A stretch of 33,413 nucleotides of DNA from an uncultured Lachnospiraceae bacterium (GCA_910579225.1 CAJTTI010000032.1:1-33413); one strand, 5' to 3'. Numbered from the stretch's first letter, positions 26,097 to 33,253 are shown. Notes: generated by a model from the sequence alone, not told the origin. Numbers and translations: made by a program.

Positions 26097-26780
26097 ATGA
26101 ATACAAAGTTTATGATGGATTACTTGTCAGCCTTGAGTATGAATAACAACCGGGAATGGTATCATGCGAACAAAGATGACTATAAAATAGCGAATGCCGA
26201 ATTTGAGAAACTTTTGGAGGAATTAATACTGGAGATCGGAAAATTTGACAACAGTATTCTACAGAATAACCCGAAAGATCTTACGTTTAAGCTGGTAAGG
26301 GATACCCGCTTCAGTCATGACAAATCGCCTTATAATCCTGCATTCCGTGCTCATATTTCCTCTAAGGGCAAGCTACCGATTCCGGTTGGATATTATCTTA
26401 TGATAAAGCCCGGCGATCAGTCTTTTCTGGGCGGCGGACTGTTTGCAGACATGTTCAAGGATGCAACGACGATGATCCGGGATTATATTGTGAAAAACGG
26501 CGAAGAGTGGGAAAGGATCCTGCACGAACAGGAATTTGAGAAACATTTTATGGTACAGGGAACGGCTTTGAAAAATGTTCCAAAAGGGTATGAGAAGGAA
26601 CATCCCCAGGCGGAATATCTGAAATTCAAGAGCTGGTATGTGGAATATCCCTTGAAGGACGAAGTATGGGACCATGAAGATGCATTTCTGGCAAAAGCGG
26701 CAGAGATCTTCAGGATCATGAAACCTTTTAACGATTTTTTAAACAGGGCGCTTGTGGGATTTCAGATGCCAACACGTTAG
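26097..26780 (+). CDS. DUF2461 family protein
   Basis: A cytoplasmic 227-aa protein of a widespread family with no established function. Characteristic blocks are NNREWYHANKDDYKIA near the start, FKLVRDTRFSHDKSPYNPAFRAHIS in the middle, and GYYLMIKPGDQSFLGGGLF. The length is normal for the family. AAAGGAGA lies about 9 bp before the ATG. It sits directly behind the sigma factor gene and is probably the last gene of that unit. No terminator is obvious after it. Confidence 0.9.
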   Translation: MNTKFMMDYLSALSMNNNREWYHANKDDYKIANAEFEKLLEELILEIGKFDNSILQNNPKDLTFKLVRDTRFSHDKSPYNPAFRAHISSKGKLPIPVGYYLMIKPGDQSFLGGGLFADMFKDATTMIRDYIVKNGEEWERILHEQEFEKHFMVQGTALKNVPKGYEKEHPQAEYLKFKSWYVEYPLKDEVWDHEDAFLAKAAEIFRIMKPFNDFLNRALVGFQMPTR

Positions 26781-26905
26781 TAGAATATTTCATGGAGACT
26801 AACCGTAAAATCAGGCATTTGGGAGTAGGGAAATTGTTGGGGGTTCGCTTCCATATGTGCGTTCTCTGCATACACTGATAGAGAAAACATGTGAACAGGA
26901 GTCTC

Positions 26906-27862
26906 ATGTTAAAGACATGCAACGCAGTATTTGAAGGCGGAGGCGTGAGAGGAATCGGACACGTGGGGGCAGTGTGCCGGATGGAACAAGAGGGCTGGCA
27001 ATTTGCAGATACAGCGGGTTCGTCTGCAGGAGCGATAGTAGCGGCTCTGCTGGCGGCGGGCTATACTGGGAAGGAATTGAAGAAAGAGCTAGAGACGCTG
27101 GATTACATGAAATTTAAAGGAATGGATCTGCCGGATCATTTTGGAATTATGGGGAAAAGTCTTTCTCTGCTCTTAAGCCTTGGAATCTATCATACAGATG
27201 AACTGGAAGACTGGATAGATGAACTTCTGAATCGAAAGGGCATGCGAAGATTTGGGGATGTGGAGAGGAGTGGAAGAAGACTGAAGATTACTGCCAGCGA
27301 TCTGACAGAACGGCGTCTTCTAGTATTTCCGGATGATCTGAAAGAATTTGTCACGGAGCCGGGAGAGTTCTGCATTGCGCCGGCTGTCCGCATGAGCGTC
27401 AGTATCCCGATTTTTTTCGAACCGGTCCGCTGGAAAGATCAGACAGGGAAAGAGCACCTGGTAGTGGACGGAGGGCTCTTGAGCAATTACCCTATGTGGA
27501 TTCTGAAAGATGCAAAACATGTGTCAATGTATCCGACCTTTGGTTTCAAATTTGCAGACGACAGAGAAAAATGCAGACCTTCTTCATGCGGTGAAAAGGT
27601 TCATCTCATCGACTATCTGAAAGCAATCATATCCACCAGTCTGGATGCCATTGATCGTACACATCTCTTGGAAGGGGATTTTCAGAGAACTATACACATT
27701 CCGTCGGCAGTGGGAGAGGGAGAAGATCGCCACAGAATCAGCGCCGTTGATTTTGATATTAGTAGAGAAGAGAGCCGGGCATTGTTTGAAAATGGTTGGA
27801 GTGCAGCCGGACGTTTTCTGCGCACTTGGAATTTTGAGGGCTGGAAGCGCCGATACAGTTGA
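26906..27862 (+). CDS. Patatin-like phospholipase
   Basis: A 318-aa predicted serine acyl hydrolase. The ATG at 26906 follows CAGGAG by 5 bp and is preferred over the in-frame GTG at 26891, which overlaps that ribosome site. The patatin elements are in order: the oxyanion glycine block EGGGVRGIGHVG (about residues 9-20), the nucleophile elbow GSSAG, and the DGG aspartate in VVDGGLLSNYPMW. The Ser/Asp dyad is intact. No signal peptide is seen, so it would act on lipids from the inner face. The long AT-rich gap with the candidate ncRNA lies immediately after it. Confidence 0.93.
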   Translation: MLKTCNAVFEGGGVRGIGHVGAVCRMEQEGWQFADTAGSSAGAIVAALLAAGYTGKELKKELETLDYMKFKGMDLPDHFGIMGKSLSLLLSLGIYHTDELEDWIDELLNRKGMRRFGDVERSGRRLKITASDLTERRLLVFPDDLKEFVTEPGEFCIAPAVRMSVSIPIFFEPVRWKDQTGKEHLVVDGGLLSNYPMWILKDAKHVSMYPTFGFKFADDREKCRPSSCGEKVHLIDYLKAIISTSLDAIDRTHLLEGDFQRTIHIPSAVGEGEDRHRISAVDFDISREESRALFENGWSAAGRFLRTWNFEGWKRRYS

Positions 27863-27910
27863 TGGGCTATTTTTAAAGACCGAACAAAGAGTTTCCAAAG
27901 TTTACACTGA

Positions 27911-27961
27911 GATAAAAAATAAGGCGATATAAGAATCTGATCTGTCAGCTCTTATATCGCC
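27911..27961 (-). terminator. Strong intrinsic terminator on the minus strand
   Basis: On the minus strand GGCGATATAAGA and TCTTATATCGCC (plus positions 27961-27950 and 27934-27923) form a perfect 12-bp stem. It is followed by TTATTTTTTATC. The plus-strand side has no T tract, so the orientation is minus, and the only candidate transcript is the RNA started at about 28348. Confidence 0.85.
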
Positions 27962-28044
27962 TATCATACTGCTATTTCCAATGGACTTAACCTCTTTTCT
28001 TTCTATAATCTATATTTTTTATGGCCTCTGTGGACCCTGACTTT

Positions 28045-28105
28045 TGGTCTTTCACGACCTGTCTGCCATATGCAATTCTTAAAAGAATCTTTATGGTCTT
28101 TCACG
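28045..28105 (-). repeat. Two copies of a 12-nt direct repeat inside the candidate ncRNA
   Basis: On the minus strand CGTGAAAGACCA appears at 28105-28094 and 28056-28045, 49 nt apart, each followed within 1 nt by AAAG. The second copy forms the loop and 3' arm of a GGTC/GACC hairpin; the first lies in CCCGCGTGAAAGACC. Confidence 0.7.
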
Positions 28106-28354
28106 CGGGTTTTTTATTAACAAGGTATGTTCCTTTACCTTCTCAAAGCATTTCTTATATTACCATCTGGTAATTATGATTTAAAAAGAAAATTATTCAG
28201 TTTTAAAAATATTAGAATACTGGTGGTCCGTACCTTCCTTTCTGTCATATTATGGGGTATACCGTTAAGATTTGATTGGAATCTCCTCCTTATCCTGCTC
28301 CTTCTTAATGGATTATTTTTGTTTTCTTTTCTTTCTCTTTCATTTTATGTGTTT

Positions 28355-28382
28355 ATTATAACACTTAAAAAAGATTTGTCAA
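28355..28382 (-). promoter_or_regulatory. Consensus sigma-A promoter of the candidate ncRNA
   Basis: On the minus strand: TTGACA (28382-28377), a 16-bp spacer and TATAAT (28360-28355), with TG one base before the -10 (TGTTATAAT). Both hexamers match the consensus perfectly, which makes this the strongest promoter-like sequence in the window. Confidence 0.85.
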
Positions 28383-28532
28383 GTTATTTTTTGAAAAAAA
28401 ATAAATTTTCTGATAAATAAATATGTTTCCTGCAAAAAACATTCAGGAGAAAGATAATCTTTTCATATCAGGTTTGCAGGTAGTGCTTCCGGACTGGCTG
28501 CCAGGTATGAAAAAGACACAGTTTCTGTATCC

Positions 28533-28561
28533 TTGACTTGGGGAAACTGGTTTGGTAGACT
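28533..28561 (+). promoter_or_regulatory. Promoter of the aldo/keto reductase gene
   Basis: TTGACT (28533-28538), 17-bp spacer and TAGACT (28556-28561), with the ribosome site CAGGAGGGGG and ATG following at 28594. It is divergent from the ncRNA promoter, with about 150 bp between them. Confidence 0.6.
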
Positions 28562-28593
28562 ATGAATATTCAGTTGGTCAGGAGGGGGCGAAG

Positions 28594-29775
28594 ATGCAGT
28601 ATCGCAGTGACAGGAAAGGCAGGCAGCTCTCCATCCTTGGGTATGGATGTCTGCGTTTTACAAAAAGGAATGGGAAGATTGACTTTGAAAAAGCGGAAAA
28701 AGAAGTGATAGAGGCTATCCGAAGCGGAGTGAATTATTTTGACACTGCGTATGTCTACTATGGAAGCGAGGCGGTGCTGGGGGAGATTCTGGAGAAAAGC
28801 GGCTGCAGATCTCAGGTGTACATTGCGACAAAACTTCCCCATTACCTGATCAAATCCCGGGCAGGTCTGGAGAGATGCTTTCAGGAACAGCTGCGCCGCC
28901 TGAAGACGGATTATGTGGATTACTATCTGATGCACATGCTTAATGACGCAGATACCTGGAATGCACTAAGAGAAAAGGGCGTACAGGATTGGATTGAGGA
29001 AAAACTGCGTCTGGGACAGATCCATAATATTGGATTTTCCTATCATGGAAATTCGGGAAATTTTAAGAAGCTTTTGGACTCCTATGACTGGGATTTCTGC
29101 CAGATCCAGTATAATTATATGGACGAGCACACCCAGGCGGGAAGAGAGGGCCTGCAGTACGCCTGGAAGAAGAAGATTCCGGTGATTATTATGGAACCGC
29201 TGCGGGGCGGGAAGCTGGTGGAGCTTCTTCCGAAAGAGGCGAAGGATCTTTTTGAGCAGGCAAGGCCAGGGCGTGCGCCGGCAGAATGGGCATTTCGGTG
29301 GCTGTGGGATCAGGAAGGGGTCACAGTAGTGCTGTCAGGTATGAATTCGCTGAAGATGGTGCAGGAGAATGTCAGGACGGCCTCCGATGCCGCGGCCGGT
29401 GAGCTGACGGAATCAGACCGGGCGGTGTATCAAAAGGTTCGGCAGGAGATCAACCGGAAAGTCAAGGTGGGATGTACTGCCTGTGGATACTGTATGCCCT
29501 GCCCCCAGGGAATTGATATTCCGGGAACATTTCGGTGCTACAATGAGATGTATACGGAGCGGCCGAAAGTGGGCAGAAAGGAATACATGATGACGACTGC
29601 ATTTCGGAAAAATCAAAACCCGGCATCCGGATGTATCCGATGCGGGAAATGTGAGAGACTCTGTCCGCAGCATATTGAAATCCGGGAAGAGCTGAGACGG
29701 GCGGCAGGAGAGCTGGAGGATATGCGCTATCGGGTGACGGCCTGGCTGGTGAGGACGTTTCGGATATGGAGGTGA
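28594..29775 (+). CDS. Aldo/keto reductase with C-terminal Fe-S ferredoxin-like domain
   Basis: A 393-aa oxidoreductase. The start at 28594 follows GGAGGGGG; the longer frame from 28552 overlaps the promoter. The AKR barrel has the tetrad D50, Y55, K80 and H114 (DTAYVYYG, IATKLP, YLMHML). The C-terminal part has two cysteine groups: C294, C297, C300, C303 in CTACGYCMPCP and C347, C350, C353, C357 in GCIRCGKCERLCPQ. Both are suited to [4Fe-4S] clusters. This architecture is common in strict anaerobes, where the clusters probably carry electrons to or from the barrel. The substrate is unknown. It appears to be transcribed alone. Confidence 0.93.
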   Translation: MQYRSDRKGRQLSILGYGCLRFTKRNGKIDFEKAEKEVIEAIRSGVNYFDTAYVYYGSEAVLGEILEKSGCRSQVYIATKLPHYLIKSRAGLERCFQEQLRRLKTDYVDYYLMHMLNDADTWNALREKGVQDWIEEKLRLGQIHNIGFSYHGNSGNFKKLLDSYDWDFCQIQYNYMDEHTQAGREGLQYAWKKKIPVIIMEPLRGGKLVELLPKEAKDLFEQARPGRAPAEWAFRWLWDQEGVTVVLSGMNSLKMVQENVRTASDAAAGELTESDRAVYQKVRQEINRKVKVGCTACGYCMPCPQGIDIPGTFRCYNEMYTERPKVGRKEYMMTTAFRKNQNPASGCIRCGKCERLCPQHIEIREELRRAAGELEDMRYRVTAWLVRTFRIWR

Positions 29776-29802
29776 GGACGGCATACGGATTGATAAATGT
29801 CG

Positions 29803-29831
29803 TTGACAGAAAGGCGGAATTGAGAGAAAAT
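29803..29831 (+). promoter_or_regulatory. Possible deoD promoter
   Basis: A perfect -35 TTGACA (29803-29808) is followed after 17 bp by GAAAAT (29826-29831), a 4/6 match to the -10. The leader would then be about 90 nt and include the stem-loop at 29864-29899. Confidence 0.5.
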
Positions 29832-29863
29832 AAGAACAGCGGGAGCGGTATTTAAAACAGTAC

Positions 29864-29917
29864 CTGCCTTTCGGGTGTCAGACGGCAGTGGGAAGGCAGA
29901 TGCGGAATTATAATTAG
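29864..29917 (+). promoter_or_regulatory. deoD leader: stem-loop plus a module shared with the ftsE leader
   Basis: CTGCCTTTC (29864-29872) pairs with GGAAGGCAG (29891-29899). The 3' arm runs into GCAGATGCGGAA (29896-29907), then four bases, then AATTAGGAGG. The ftsE leader has the same GCAGATGCGGAA (14042-14053), five bases, then AATTAGGAGG. In both cases GCAG is the 3' arm of a stem and the module ends in the ribosome site. Confidence 0.6.
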
Positions 29918-29929
29918 GAGGTACTACAT

Positions 29930-30649
29930 ATGTCAACACCCCATAATGAAGCTGGAAAGGGACAGATTGCAAAGTGTGTATTGATGCCGGGGGATCCTCT
30001 GCGGGCGAAATATGTGGCAGAGCATTTCCTGAAGGATGCAGAACTGGTGAACACCGTCAGGAATATGTATGCGTATACGGGAACTTATAAGGGAAAGCAG
30101 GTCAGTGTTATGGCGAGCGGGATGGGGATGCCGTCCATTGGGATCTATTCTTATGAGTTGTATAAATTCTACGATGTGGACAGCATTATCCGGATTGGTT
30201 CGGCAGGTGCCTATGACAAGGAGCTGAAACTTTTTGATTTAGTTCTGGCTGACAGTGCGTTCAGCCGTTCTTCTTATGCCAGATGTCAGAGCGGAGACCG
30301 GGCGGAGATACAGTATCCGAATACAAGTCTGAATGCCAGGATCCAGCGTGCGGCGAGAGATCTGGAACTGCCGCTGAAGGTCGGTAGGATTCATTCTGGA
30401 GATGTCTTTTATTATGAAGAAGGGCAGCCGGGAATTGAGTATTTCAGGGGAGAGAAGGGATGCCTGTGCGTGGAGATGGAGAGTTTTGCACTGTTCCATA
30501 ATGCGAAGATACTCAGGAAGAAAGCAGCCTGCCTTCTGACGATCTCCGATTCCCTTGTCACTCATGAGGTGACTACGCCGGAAGAACGACAGAATGCATT
30601 TACCAATATGATGAAAGTAGCGCTGGAGGCAGCGGTTTCCAATGAATAA
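29930..30649 (+). CDS. deoD: Purine nucleoside phosphorylase, hexameric DeoD type
   Basis: This enzyme cleaves purine (deoxy)nucleosides with phosphate to the base and (deoxy)ribose 1-phosphate, in salvage. It has 239 aa, the normal size. Visible family blocks are the phosphate-binding MPGDPLRAKYVAE, then RNMYAYTG, SGMGMPSIGIYSYEL, IRIGSAGAY, the ribose-binding VEMESFALF and the base-binding LTISDSLVTHE with its aspartate. TAGGAGG lies 8 bp before the ATG. The last 8 bp overlap the next gene, so the shikimate-kinase-like protein is probably made from the same message. The leader carries the module described for ftsE. Confidence 0.95.
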   Translation: MSTPHNEAGKGQIAKCVLMPGDPLRAKYVAEHFLKDAELVNTVRNMYAYTGTYKGKQVSVMASGMGMPSIGIYSYELYKFYDVDSIIRIGSAGAYDKELKLFDLVLADSAFSRSSYARCQSGDRAEIQYPNTSLNARIQRAARDLELPLKVGRIHSGDVFYYEEGQPGIEYFRGEKGCLCVEMESFALFHNAKILRKKAACLLTISDSLVTHEVTTPEERQNAFTNMMKVALEAAVSNE

Positions 30650-31151
30650 GAACAACATTACGCTGATCGGTATGCCGGGAGCAGGCAAGAGTACGGTGGG
30701 CGTGGTGCTGGCTAAAGTGCTGGGATATGGGTTTCTGGATTCGGATCTGGAGATTCAGGAGCAGAGCGGAAAGCTTCTGCATGAACTGATCACAGAGCTG
30801 GGGGACGAAGGATTTCTGGAGCTGGAGAACCGGGTCAATGGTGGGTTCTCGGTATCCCGTTCGGTGATTGCCACTGGTGGAAGTGCAATCTACGGGAAAG
30901 AGGCCATGGAGCACCTGAGGGATATATCTGTTGTGGTCTATCTGCGGCTGTCCTGCGAGAGTCTTGAGGAACGGCTGGGAGATCTTCATGAACGGGGCGT
31001 GGTTCTGAAAGCAGGACAGACTCTGCATGATCTGATGGAAGAGCGTACGCCTTTGTATGAGAAATATGCGCATATTGTGGTAGATGCAGAGCATATGGAG
31101 ATTCGCCAGGTGGTGAAGACTATAGTCAAAGCGCTGCAAAATATTCAATAA
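30642..31151 (+). CDS. Shikimate-kinase-like P-loop kinase with altered substrate residues
   Basis: A 169-aa cytoplasmic kinase of the AroK fold. Walker A is GMPGAGKS (about residues 10-17). The DSD motif (33-35) and the ERTPLYE arginine (R135) are kept. Against E. coli AroK, two shikimate-contact features differ: the FR of GFRDRE is FL (L59), and GGG is GGS (79-81). The lid RPLL is replaced by ERGVVLKAG. It may therefore phosphorylate something other than shikimate, or be a diverged AroK. It overlaps deoD by 8 bp, and no other aromatic pathway gene is close. Its end overlaps the 3' end of the minus-strand amidotransferase gene by 26 bp. Confidence 0.82.
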   Translation: MNKNNITLIGMPGAGKSTVGVVLAKVLGYGFLDSDLEIQEQSGKLLHELITELGDEGFLELENRVNGGFSVSRSVIATGGSAIYGKEAMEHLRDISVVVYLRLSCESLEERLGDLHERGVVLKAGQTLHDLMEERTPLYEKYAHIVVDAEHMEIRQVVKTIVKALQNIQ

Positions 31152-31761
31152 GCTTGTTGCCGTCAGCCATATCCTTTTGTTGTGGAGCAGGATCTGTCCG
31201 TTCGGGGTGCCACTGAACCCCGAGGACAGGTCCTGTTCTGTGTTCCAGGGCTTCTATGACATGGTCCGGTGCGGTCTGAGAGACAATGAGTCCGGCCCCG
31301 ATTTTTCCACAGCCCTGATGATGGGCGCTGTTGACCAGGCAGGAGGGACCATATAGACGGAACAGAAGGGAGCCGGGAAGGCAGTCTGCCTGATGAATCT
31401 GATCCTGTCCATTGTAACGGTGTCTGTCGGCAGTGGGAAGGTGTTGAATCAGATTTCCGCCGAAATAGACATTAATGATCTGCATACCTCTGCAGATGCC
31501 CAGAATTGGCTTGCCGGCAGTTATGAAAGTGTGAAGAAGTGCGAACTGGGCCTGATCCAGTTCCCGGTCTATGGAGAGAGAACCCTGGTCTTCTTCACCA
31601 AACCAAGAGGGATGAATGTCACCTCCTCCGGGGAGAAGAAGACGGTCGAAGGCAGACAGGTCAGAGGGATAAAGAGTGGTTTTATAAGAAATATGACATC
31701 GGGCCAGAGCATTTTCATAGTTTTTGGTGTTTTCCGGTATGCCGGCGATGAGGATATGCAT
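31126..31761 (-). CDS. Class I glutamine amidotransferase-like hydrolase (PuuD/peptidase C26 family)
   Basis: A 211-aa protein related to gamma-glutamyl-GABA hydrolase. I chose the ATG at 31761 (MHILIAGIPENTKNYENAL); the longer frame starts at a TTG (31821) with no ribosome site. Even here the site is weak (CAGGT). The nucleophile C90 lies in LGICRGMQIINVYFGG, the oxyanion/substrate block is LLPGGGDIHPSWFG, and the partner His-Glu is in VQWHPE. The triad is complete. The protein could release glutamate from gamma-glutamyl compounds; no puu or gab genes are near. It is convergent with the kinase gene and divergent from the dipeptidase. Confidence 0.9.
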   Translation of the reverse strand: MHILIAGIPENTKNYENALARCHISYKTTLYPSDLSAFDRLLLPGGGDIHPSWFGEEDQGSLSIDRELDQAQFALLHTFITAGKPILGICRGMQIINVYFGGNLIQHLPTADRHRYNGQDQIHQADCLPGSLLFRLYGPSCLVNSAHHQGCGKIGAGLIVSQTAPDHVIEALEHRTGPVLGVQWHPERTDPAPQQKDMADGNKLIEYFAAL

Positions 31762-31782
31762 ATAGTTACCTGACAGAGAATT

Positions 31783-31791
31783 TGCTATAGT
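31783..31791 (+). promoter_or_regulatory. Possible extended -10 promoter of the dipeptidase gene
   Basis: TGC-TATAGT (31783-31791) is an extended -10 without a clear -35. A small ACGGGC/GTCCGT hairpin lies further down the leader, before GGAGGTG. Confidence 0.4.
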
Positions 31792-31887
31792 ATATGCAGG
31801 AGTATAACGGGGGTTCAGCAAGAGGGCTTATTGTAAATTTAATTAAAAGAACGGGCGTTTATGTCCGTCAGAACTTTGGAGGTGTGA

Positions 31888-32928
31888 ATGGTAATTGAGG
31901 AAAAATATATAGAGCTAGCCAAAAAACTACACCAGGATTTTCCAGTGGTAGATGCACATCTGGATTTGGCGGGAGAACTTTTTTTCCGGAAGCAGAACGG
32001 AGAGGAGAATCCTCTGCGGACCCATTATCTGGAGAATCTGCGGGCGGGGGGCTTGAACCTGATCGTATCCTCGATCTATCTAAGGGATGATCAGCTTCCG
32101 GAGGGAGGGCTCCGGGCAGCGCTGGACCAGATCAGTGTGCTTCTGGAGGCGATAGATCAGAACAAAGAGTTCTGCCTGGTACGGACTGCCGCACAGATGG
32201 ATCAGGTCTTTCGGGATGGGCGGATTGGCATTCTGTTATACATGGAAGGCCTGGACTGTATCGGAAAAGATCTGAGGCTTCTTCGGATTTTATGGGAACT
32301 GGGGGTTCGAGGGGCTTCTCTGACCTGGAGCCGGAGAAATGACCTTGCAGATGGATGCTGCAGGGGCGGGCAGGAGAGACAAATTGCAGGTGGGCTGTCT
32401 GACGAGGGGGTTCAGGCGGTGGAGGAGATGGAGCGGCAGGGAATGTTCCTGGATGTGAGCCATCTGAATGACGATGGACTGGAGGATGTGATAAGAATTG
32501 CCCAAAAGCCGTTTGTTGCTACCCATTCTAACAGCCGCAGTGTTTATTTTCATTACCGGAATCTGAATGATGATCAGATGCGATGTCTGGCGGCTCAGGG
32601 AGGCATGATGGGGCTCAACGGATGCGACTGTATTGCCGGGTTAAGAAACGGAATGGATCCACTGGAAATTTTATGCAGACATGTGGAATATGAAGCGACT
32701 GTGATTGGGATTGACAAAGTGGGACTTGGGCTGGATTTCTGTGATTCTTACGGGGAAGCAGAACCAAAATTCGAATACAGGGAAAGCCATGGGGACTGCC
32801 TGGTAAACCACAGCCATGTGCCAGAACTTACGGCGGCGCTTCTGCAAAGAGGAATGAATCCGCAGGACGCTGTAAAAGTGATCGGAGGAAACTGGGCGGC
32901 ATATTTTCGGAAAATGCTGCCGAAATGA
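31888..32928 (+). CDS. Membrane dipeptidase (M19 family, renal dipeptidase type)
   Basis: A zinc-dependent dipeptidase of 346 aa, expected to cleave dipeptides including those with D-residues. The metal ligands are visible in order: H24 and D26 in VDAHLDLA, the bridging Glu in YMEGLDCIG, and two histidines in VSHLNDDG and VATHSNSRS. There is no signal peptide, so it is cytoplasmic despite the family name. TTTGGAGGTG precedes the ATG. A strong promoter for the T-box transcript follows 9 bp after its stop, with no terminator between, so the gene probably reads into the leader region. Confidence 0.93.
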   Translation: MVIEEKYIELAKKLHQDFPVVDAHLDLAGELFFRKQNGEENPLRTHYLENLRAGGLNLIVSSIYLRDDQLPEGGLRAALDQISVLLEAIDQNKEFCLVRTAAQMDQVFRDGRIGILLYMEGLDCIGKDLRLLRILWELGVRGASLTWSRRNDLADGCCRGGQERQIAGGLSDEGVQAVEEMERQGMFLDVSHLNDDGLEDVIRIAQKPFVATHSNSRSVYFHYRNLNDDQMRCLAAQGGMMGLNGCDCIAGLRNGMDPLEILCRHVEYEATVIGIDKVGLGLDFCDSYGEAEPKFEYRESHGDCLVNHSHVPELTAALLQRGMNPQDAVKVIGGNWAAYFRKMLPK

Positions 32929-32937
32929 TTTTTGTAC

Positions 32938-32966
32938 TTGACAATCGGCAGTTCCCTGCATAAAAT
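32938..32966 (+). promoter_or_regulatory. Sigma-A promoter of the T-box transcript
   Basis: TTGACA (32938-32943), 17-bp spacer and TAAAAT (32961-32966). Transcription would begin near 32973, just before the T-box stem I. Confidence 0.88.
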
Positions 32967-32972
32967 ACCTGT

Positions 32973-33253
32973 ATGGAACAGTGATGAAAGGAAAAAGTAG
33001 TGACTGCACAGAATCCACAGAAAGCAGCCGGCAGATGAGAGGCGCGGGGGAAGGCAGACATGAATACCTCCTGGAGCTTCCCTCTGAAGCGGCGGATGTA
33101 TTAGTCGTGGGTAGGAGGCGACGGGCGCACCCGTTATTGTGCAGAGGTATGAAACAAGTACCTGGTGAGGCAATGCATGTAAGTGTATTGTAAATAAAGG
33201 TGGTAACACGGGAAATGATGACTCTCGTCCTTTGAAAGGATGAGAGTTTTTTT
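32973..33253 (+). promoter_or_regulatory. T-box riboswitch leader, probably tyrosine (UAC) specific
   Basis: A T-box senses uncharged tRNA and lets transcription continue when it is bound. Seen here: the GA-box region GATGAAAGGAAAAAGTAG at the 5' side of stem I; AGAAAGCAGCCGGC as the AG-box region; the specifier part GAATACCTCCTGGAGC (33062-33077); the typical stem III ACGGG-CGCA-CCCGT (33121-33134); and the T-box AGGTGGTAACACGGG (33198-33212). The terminator stem ACTCTCGTCCTTT with AAAGGATGAGAGT is followed by seven T (33221-33253). Reading GAA before the codon, the specifier is UAC (33065-33067), for Tyr. The bulge UGGU fits an A discriminator, as in bacterial tRNA-Tyr. A tyrS gene downstream is expected. 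Confidence 0.9.

Larger units (their letters stand above)
27911..28348 (-). ncRNA. Candidate free-standing structured non-coding RNA, about 440 nt
   Basis: The unit is defined by a consensus promoter (28382-28355, minus) and a strong terminator (27961-27911, minus), with only tiny reading frames between them (12 and 24 codons, no well-placed ribosome site). Along the transcript several hairpins can be drawn: ATTACC/GGTAAT (28174-28159), AAGGTA/TACCTT (28141-28122), and TTCTT/AAGAA (near 28080). A domain closed by TATGGC/GCCATA (28070-28020) contains a GGTC-GTGAAA-GACC hairpin. The 12-mer CGTGAAAGACCA occurs twice. It does not match RNase P RNA, tmRNA, 6S or SRP RNA features that I can recognise. 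The family is unknown and expression is inferred, not shown. Confidence 0.6.

Noticed and set aside
26891..26905. GTG start for the patatin gene
   Set aside because: The GTG overlaps the ribosome site CAGGAG, which is properly spaced for the ATG at 26906.
28127..28420. 97-codon plus-strand reading frame in the AT-rich gap, hydrophobic and Leu/Phe-rich
   Set aside because: No ribosome site before the ATG, composition explained by the A-rich opposite strand, and it lies antisense to a unit with a consensus promoter and terminator on the minus strand.
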